Below are positions 45,207 through 49,780 of a DNA stretch of 49,780 nt, piece after piece. Below the pieces are notes generated by a model. That model was not told the DNA's origin. It worked only from the letters and a program-made list of their open reading frames with translations, and did not search any database. The DNA is taken from positions 1 to 49,780 of the forward strand of contig JAHBMJ010000018.1 in NCBI GenBank assembly GCA_018398765.1, written 5' to 3'. Made by a program: the position numbers and the translations under genes. The stretch is from Chromera velia (taxonomy: Eukaryota > Sar > Chromeraceae). The number at the start of each line of letters is the position of its first letter. The first letter of the stretch is position 1.

Positions 45207-47255
45207 GGCTGTTTATCAAAATCACGCGTGAGACATTACATCTCCCCAAAGGTGTGGGGGTTTCCCCCTTTTTTTCTGAACAGGTGTGTTTTTTTTTCTT
45301 TTCTTTTTTCTTCTTTCCTTGTGTGATTTCTCCTCCCTGATCGCCTATGCAGGTTCATTGCCGTTACGCTGCTCTTTGTGCGTCTCTGCCAAGAGCTCCA
45401 GTCCCACCTGAGGGGCCTCCTCGTTCTTGATCGGGAGGAGAGAAAGAAATGGAGCGTCCGAATCGTCGTGCGCATTTGGGGGTGTATCATTTATCCCTTC
45501 CTTCTCTTCTCAGTCGGTGTCGCACAGATCATGCTGGCAGACGCGAAGCACGTGATTCTGTCCAGTCTGACAGTCGCGTTCATCGCTGGCATTGACAATC
45601 TTCTTGTGAACGGCCTCCGATTGCATTCCGGAGAGGATGCAGTGAAAGCGATGCTAGAGGTTACCTGCATCCCGGGTGTCCACATTGAATCTGCAAAGAC
45701 GGAGATGGAGAGAGGATCGGACTCCTCTGTGTCGTCGGCAGACGCAGAGAGGTCAGAGACCACCCTCATGACAAAAACTAGGGCCGAAAGAATCCTTGAA
45801 GACCTGCGAGACGACGAACCCGATATTCGTCTGAGTGCCCTGTTGGGCATTTTGGATTTTGAGGAGATTTGCGATAACATCCCCGCAGTCACTGCCGGTT
45901 TCACAGAAGAACAGAAGAAGGCTTACAAGAGCTCGTGGAGAACATACGGAGACCCATACGAAAAGAGCGATGTCCCCCCAACCCAATATGAGGCTGCTCT
46001 GCGTTACGGCGCGTATTTAGCAAAGCAGAAACTCTTTGAGAAGATCGCAGAGAGAGTGAAAAAGATCCGTTCCGACAGCCTGGCGACCACCAAACTGACG
46101 GCATGCTTTCTCCTCGCTGTCGCCATCACCCCCTTTGTGTTCACTGTCTTTGACTGGTGTGGCGTTGACATACCGAGTGAAACCGCACGAAGCGGCTATG
46201 ATGAGGTTGACATCCTCACTTTTTTCATGGTCTTTTCAGCCTCGATGAGCGTGTTGCCCATCAGTCAGAAGGCCAAGGCCGTTGCTGAGGAGCTAGTCGA
46301 ATCCTATGAAGACAGGGAGGAGGAAATGACGTGCTGTGAAAAGATCAAGTGGGTTTCCGACCAGACACTCAACCTGGCTCTCATGCCATTTCTCCTCATT
46401 CCCCTCATTTGTCCTCTCATTCTCGCTGCAGCGATTTTGAGTGCCAACACCCTGGTCACTGAAGTGACTGCATGGGTTCTTCTTTTGTTTTTAGACTATG
46501 TTGCTGTGCAGATTCTGGGTGACGGGCTTGGTGAGGTGTTTGGAGAGAAGGATGTGGAGAGTCAAACCGAGTCGGGTCTCGATCTGATCCCTCTGGCTTT
46601 CCACTTTGTGATTGTTCACCTTGTCCTTGTGCTCCTCTATATAGGGGCACTAGGGCACTCGAGACATTTCGATGTCAGCAGAGGGGAAGAGCGACTGACA
46701 GTCGAGAAGCAGTGGGGGAAGCTGACGGGAGTCCTGTGCGTCACAGGGCTTACCCTAGGGGCGCTTCTCCTGAGGCTCCTAGTTGAGTGCTGCTCCCGGT
46801 CTGGGAAGAGCACCTCCAAAATCGACCAGCAGAGAGAAGAGGGGGATAGAGAGGAGTCCCTGATTTCCGATCTAGACGATGAAGAGGATGAGGGCACAAA
46901 GGGGTGTACTGCCAAGGGGTTCTTTGACGCCCTGCCCCATTCGATCCTCACGGTCCTCCTGGCCCCTATCTGGCCCCTTGCCTTTCTCATCCTTTGCTGT
47001 ACTGAGGTTGTCATCTGCTTGTGTGTTTGCACAGGTTGCCAGAAGAAGAAAGAGTCGGAAGATAGCGACAGTTCGATTAGCTCCCTTGAAGATGAATCCG
47101 AAGAGGAAGAGGAGACTGAGCTGATGGAGTCAGGCATGTCAAAGGGAAGCGCAGAGGGCAGACAGGACTCCGCTGGAGTTGTGTCAGGGTCAGCAAACGG
47201 AGGAGAGATGGGGGAGAAGGCCCCCCTTCTGTCAACCGGCTCTGGGGGTGCCTGA
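43887..47255 (+). CDS. MSP-domain multi-pass membrane protein with acidic tail; three exons
   Basis: Exons 43887-44464, 44864-45019 and 45353-47255 join in phase to 878 residues (donors GTCAGT and GTCGGT). Residues about 10-125 look like a major-sperm-protein/VAP-type beta sandwich: [20 protein letters not shown], then [12 protein letters not shown]. Such domains can dock proteins at membranes. A first membrane segment lies near 177-195. The long third exon adds about ten more, including [26 protein letters not shown] (two parts of a recurrent algal membrane motif), a large Glu/Asp-rich loop, and a Cys-rich last helix. The tail is acidic and Ser-rich ([17 protein letters not shown]). The start follows a possible 5' intron acceptor. 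It may be an uncharacterised transporter or channel. No family is assigned to the membrane part. Confidence 0.8.
45172..45204. repeat. (TG)n microsatellite in intron 2 of the MSP-domain gene
   Basis: A TG tract in the middle of the intron between 45019 and 45353, not at a splice site. Confidence 0.95.
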
Positions 47256-48647
47256 CGGGCTAGTATACAGCCCCAAAATTAGCCCCGACAAGAATTGTAA
47301 CAAAATGCACACTCTCAGATACTTCGGCCATCATTCAACCATAAAAAAACAAATCTGACAGAACTCATAATTAAAGCATATGTCGTTGACGTCAGATGAA
47401 TCTTATAGATAATATTATCAGAATAGTAACGTTCAATAGTTAATGGGTCTTATTAAATTACTATATATATAGTAGTTATAATTCTTTAGATATTAAACTT
47501 GAATGCTAGAAGTACTGTTGGAGCTTCTAATAGCCTAAGTTATATCTGTATACAGTGTATAGTGCACATCTGCCGCAGTGTATCTAGTACTGTTGTATTC
47601 CGCACATCATACAACTAGTCATGCAAGCCGATATCTAGGAGTCGGCCGCGGGAAATCGGGGATTCGTTGAATATGTATCTTCCTACTAGTAGTATTAAAT
47701 ATATATATCCTCAGGCTGTCTAGCTTGTAATATATATATATATGAACGAATGTTGCTCTTCAATTAATCTATACAGTGATCACTAATAGCCTATAGATAA
47801 TCAGTTAGTGAGTGTTCACTGTTAATTAACTGATTGAACGGTTCGTAGACTAGTTCGTAGAACACTACTATTAGCGCAGTCTGTCACCATCTAAGTCATC
47901 ATTTGGCCCATTCCTAAAGAATTTATTATATGCTAACCTTGATAAGCAATATATATTTGTATATACTGGATCAGTGAATGCCCAGCTCGAATCGCTGCTC
48001 GATATTCACTACTATTTAGAGTTATAGACTTATAGTGCACAGAGACTAGTATAATGAAGAAATCATCTTAGAAATGCTATACAGGTGCAGCTAAGGTGCC
48101 ATCTAAGGAAGGGGCTAGCGAAGGGGTTCATATTTAGGCTGCTACGAGTCAGAATATGTCAGCCTTGCTGGATCTTGTTAGGTTCCAAGCAACACATAAA
48201 GACTGCAGGTCACAGAGGTGAACCATGGCGAAGCAATGCATGCATGCTCGCGGAACATGATGCTGCATGAGACCCATGGAAACAGGAAAACCTCAAAGCC
48301 TCAGACCGCATCTGGAGTCACCATGAGTCACCCCCATCGGGATCGGACCGTGCTCCATGCATTCTTGACAGGCAGACAGACACGCAGGCAGGCAAGCAGC
48401 ATGCTGCATAGCTGATGTACTTTCAGTATTTTGCGGTACCCGTAGTTCACACAAAATGCGTCTGGTGAATGCGTGTATGCACAAGTGTGAAGTTGCGTGC
48501 GTCAACGTGGGACAGCCCCATCGCTTCCAGCCCTGCTCTCCTCAACACTTGGCTCTGAACACAATTAATCAAGTATTCGTATGTTGTGAAAGGCTTCGAT
48601 AGAGAGGCCCTCCTGGATGCCTTTTTTGACTTCTGCTTTTGAGAAAC
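47256..48647. other. AT-rich intergenic region
   Basis: 47256-48100 is AT-rich with several TATATA runs and no coding signal. 48100-48640 is of more even composition and has TGCATGCATGC at 48237-48247. Short frames occur on both strands, but none shows conserved protein character. Confidence 0.5.
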
Positions 48648-48705
48648 TCACGGCCTTGCTTTACCTTTCTTGTTTGGGTACACCACACGGAATCCATTTC
48701 TTTCC
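48648..48705 (-). pseudogene. Coding-like patch, possible terminal exon or remnant
   Basis: After an acceptor-like TTTCAG, the minus strand reads ERNGFRVVYPNKKGKARP and then stops at 48650-48648. The residue choice is protein-like, but it is only 18 codons and its upstream exons are not visible. It could be the last exon of a gene, a remnant, or chance. Confidence 0.2.
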
Positions 48706-49710
48706 CTGAAATCCTTTTGTCCCTCCGTTTCTCTTCACTCGATGTGATCATTTCTCTGTACATGCATGCAGATCAGACAAGGAAGACTTTTTGTTTGTTG
48801 AACAAGGAAGGCTGCGACGCTGTTCTCAGACTTCTCCGTTCTTTATTTCCTTCCATGCATACACAGACCACACAAGACTGAATCAGCAACAGCCACCACT
48901 ACATGAGATGCAAACAAGAGGCAAAGCCCTCCATCCTTCTTCGAAGGTTGAGAGGACCGCAAAACGAAAAAATGAAACAACAGAAGTCGATCGTGCACAT
49001 ACGCACGCATGCACTTGAACGAACTGCATGTAGACAGACACACAAACGACGAAAGAGTCCTTCACTCCATTCATGCAGACAGTACAGTGAGTGAAAGACC
49101 AAGAAGAGAAGCACGGGGAAGCGCGCTGAAACGCTGCAAGCAAGTGAACAACCAATTTTGTCCACTGCAAGCAACAAATTTCTCTTCCTCTGCGTCTCCG
49201 CGGATGAAAAAAACGCAAAGCTCAAAGAGTGCATCTGCGAAGGACTGCACGCACATTTGATGAAGACCGATTGTTGCATGCAGGCACAAACAAACCGAGA
49301 CTAGGAAAACGGACAGACTAAGAAAAAACTGGACAACCGATGCGATCAGGACCCGCCACAAAAGTTTGCAGGACCACGTAGCTGGAAAAGCACAACCAGT
49401 TTCTTCTTTTCAAACAAACTGATAGATCACTTCTTGATGTTCTTAATCTCCTCAACCAATCAATCAGAAAGTGCTAGACCCGAAAGACGCCCTCCCTTTG
49501 CTCCTTTCCTCCGCAAATGAGAGAGAGCTCTCGATTAATCCTCTCGACCCACTGCTTGCAAAGCAGAAAGAACAAAGAAAAGGGAATTAAGGAAAATTCA
49601 TTTCTGCATCTCTGTACATTCGCTCAGACTCCAACAATTCAATTTTCTCCTGTAGTTTCTGCCTGCATGCACGAACGTAAAGACGGAACCAGACGTGCAG
49701 TCAGAGAAGA
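48706..49710. other. Non-coding, downstream of the Gly-rich gene
   Basis: Read on the minus strand this is pyrimidine-rich with no sustained protein-like frame. An AATAAA lies at 48847-48842 (-) and could serve as a polyadenylation signal. TGCATGCA occurs at 48763-48770. This is probably a 3' untranslated or spacer region of the gene entering from the right. Confidence 0.35.
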
Positions 49711-49780
49711 CTAGAGACCGAGTCCGCCTAGAAGCCCTCCCAGAAGACCCCCTGCCCCTCCCCCGCCCGATCCCCCCCCT
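49711..49780 (-). CDS. C-terminus of a Gly-rich protein, gene truncated by window end
   Basis: Reading leftwards from the window edge, the minus strand is open for 22 codons: a GGSGGGGAGG run, then LLGGLLGGLGL, then TAG at 49713-49711. Gly/Leu-rich ends of this kind occur in secreted or cell-wall proteins and in some disordered chaperone tails. The body of the gene is outside the window, so its function and exon structure are unknown. Low sequence complexity limits confidence that this is coding. Confidence 0.4.
   Translation of the reverse strand, partial: GGGSGGGGAGGLLGGLLGGLGL

Overview
This is a eukaryotic nuclear window. Genes are split by many short introns, the intergenic DNA is AT-rich, and there are no bacterial-style operons. 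The content is an axonemal dynein heavy chain, a centrin-like EF-hand protein, and membrane proteins with acidic or arginine-rich tails. Splice donors mostly read GTCAGT, and the palindrome TGCATGCA (a known apicomplexan AP2 target) clusters upstream of gene starts. Together these suggest a flagellated alveolate alga or protist, possibly a chromerid such as Chromera. That assignment is inference.

Layout, left to right. 1-2463 is AT-rich DNA with a degenerate GGGAAAT repeat field and no convincing gene. 2464-4015 (-) is a two-exon gene for a four-helix membrane protein with one canonical EF-hand loop. 5826-32045 (-) is a complete inner-arm axonemal dynein heavy chain of the DNAH1 type. I resolved it into 53 exons whose lengths sum to 12,594 nt, or 4,197 residues plus stop, with every junction in phase. 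32046-32867 is a divergent promoter region. 32868-33865 (+) is a two-exon secreted protein with a Gly/Ala/Arg C-terminus.

33866-39996 is a repeat block. It holds a roughly 2.1 kb DNA element with near-identical inverted arms of about 300 bp and two divergent reading frames, apparently nested in a larger TIR element. Next to it is a 1,509 bp hAT-type element with a perfect 8-bp target duplication and an unusual Glu-rich internal frame.

39997-42526 (-) is a five-exon, 167-residue centrin-like gene with weakened calcium loops. 42527-43886 is a second divergent intergenic region, with a GC island, three TGCATGCA sites and two overlapping perfect hairpins. 43887-47255 (+) is a three-exon, 878-residue protein joining an MSP-like domain to a large multi-pass membrane region and an acidic tail. 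The right end is mostly non-coding. It closes with the Gly-rich C-terminus of a minus-strand gene that runs out of the window.

The dynein heavy chain and the centrin are plausible partners. Some single-headed inner-arm dyneins carry centrin as a light chain, and the two genes lie about 8 kb apart with transposable elements between them. Exon boundaries are my own reading of splice sites and frame, with no transcript support.
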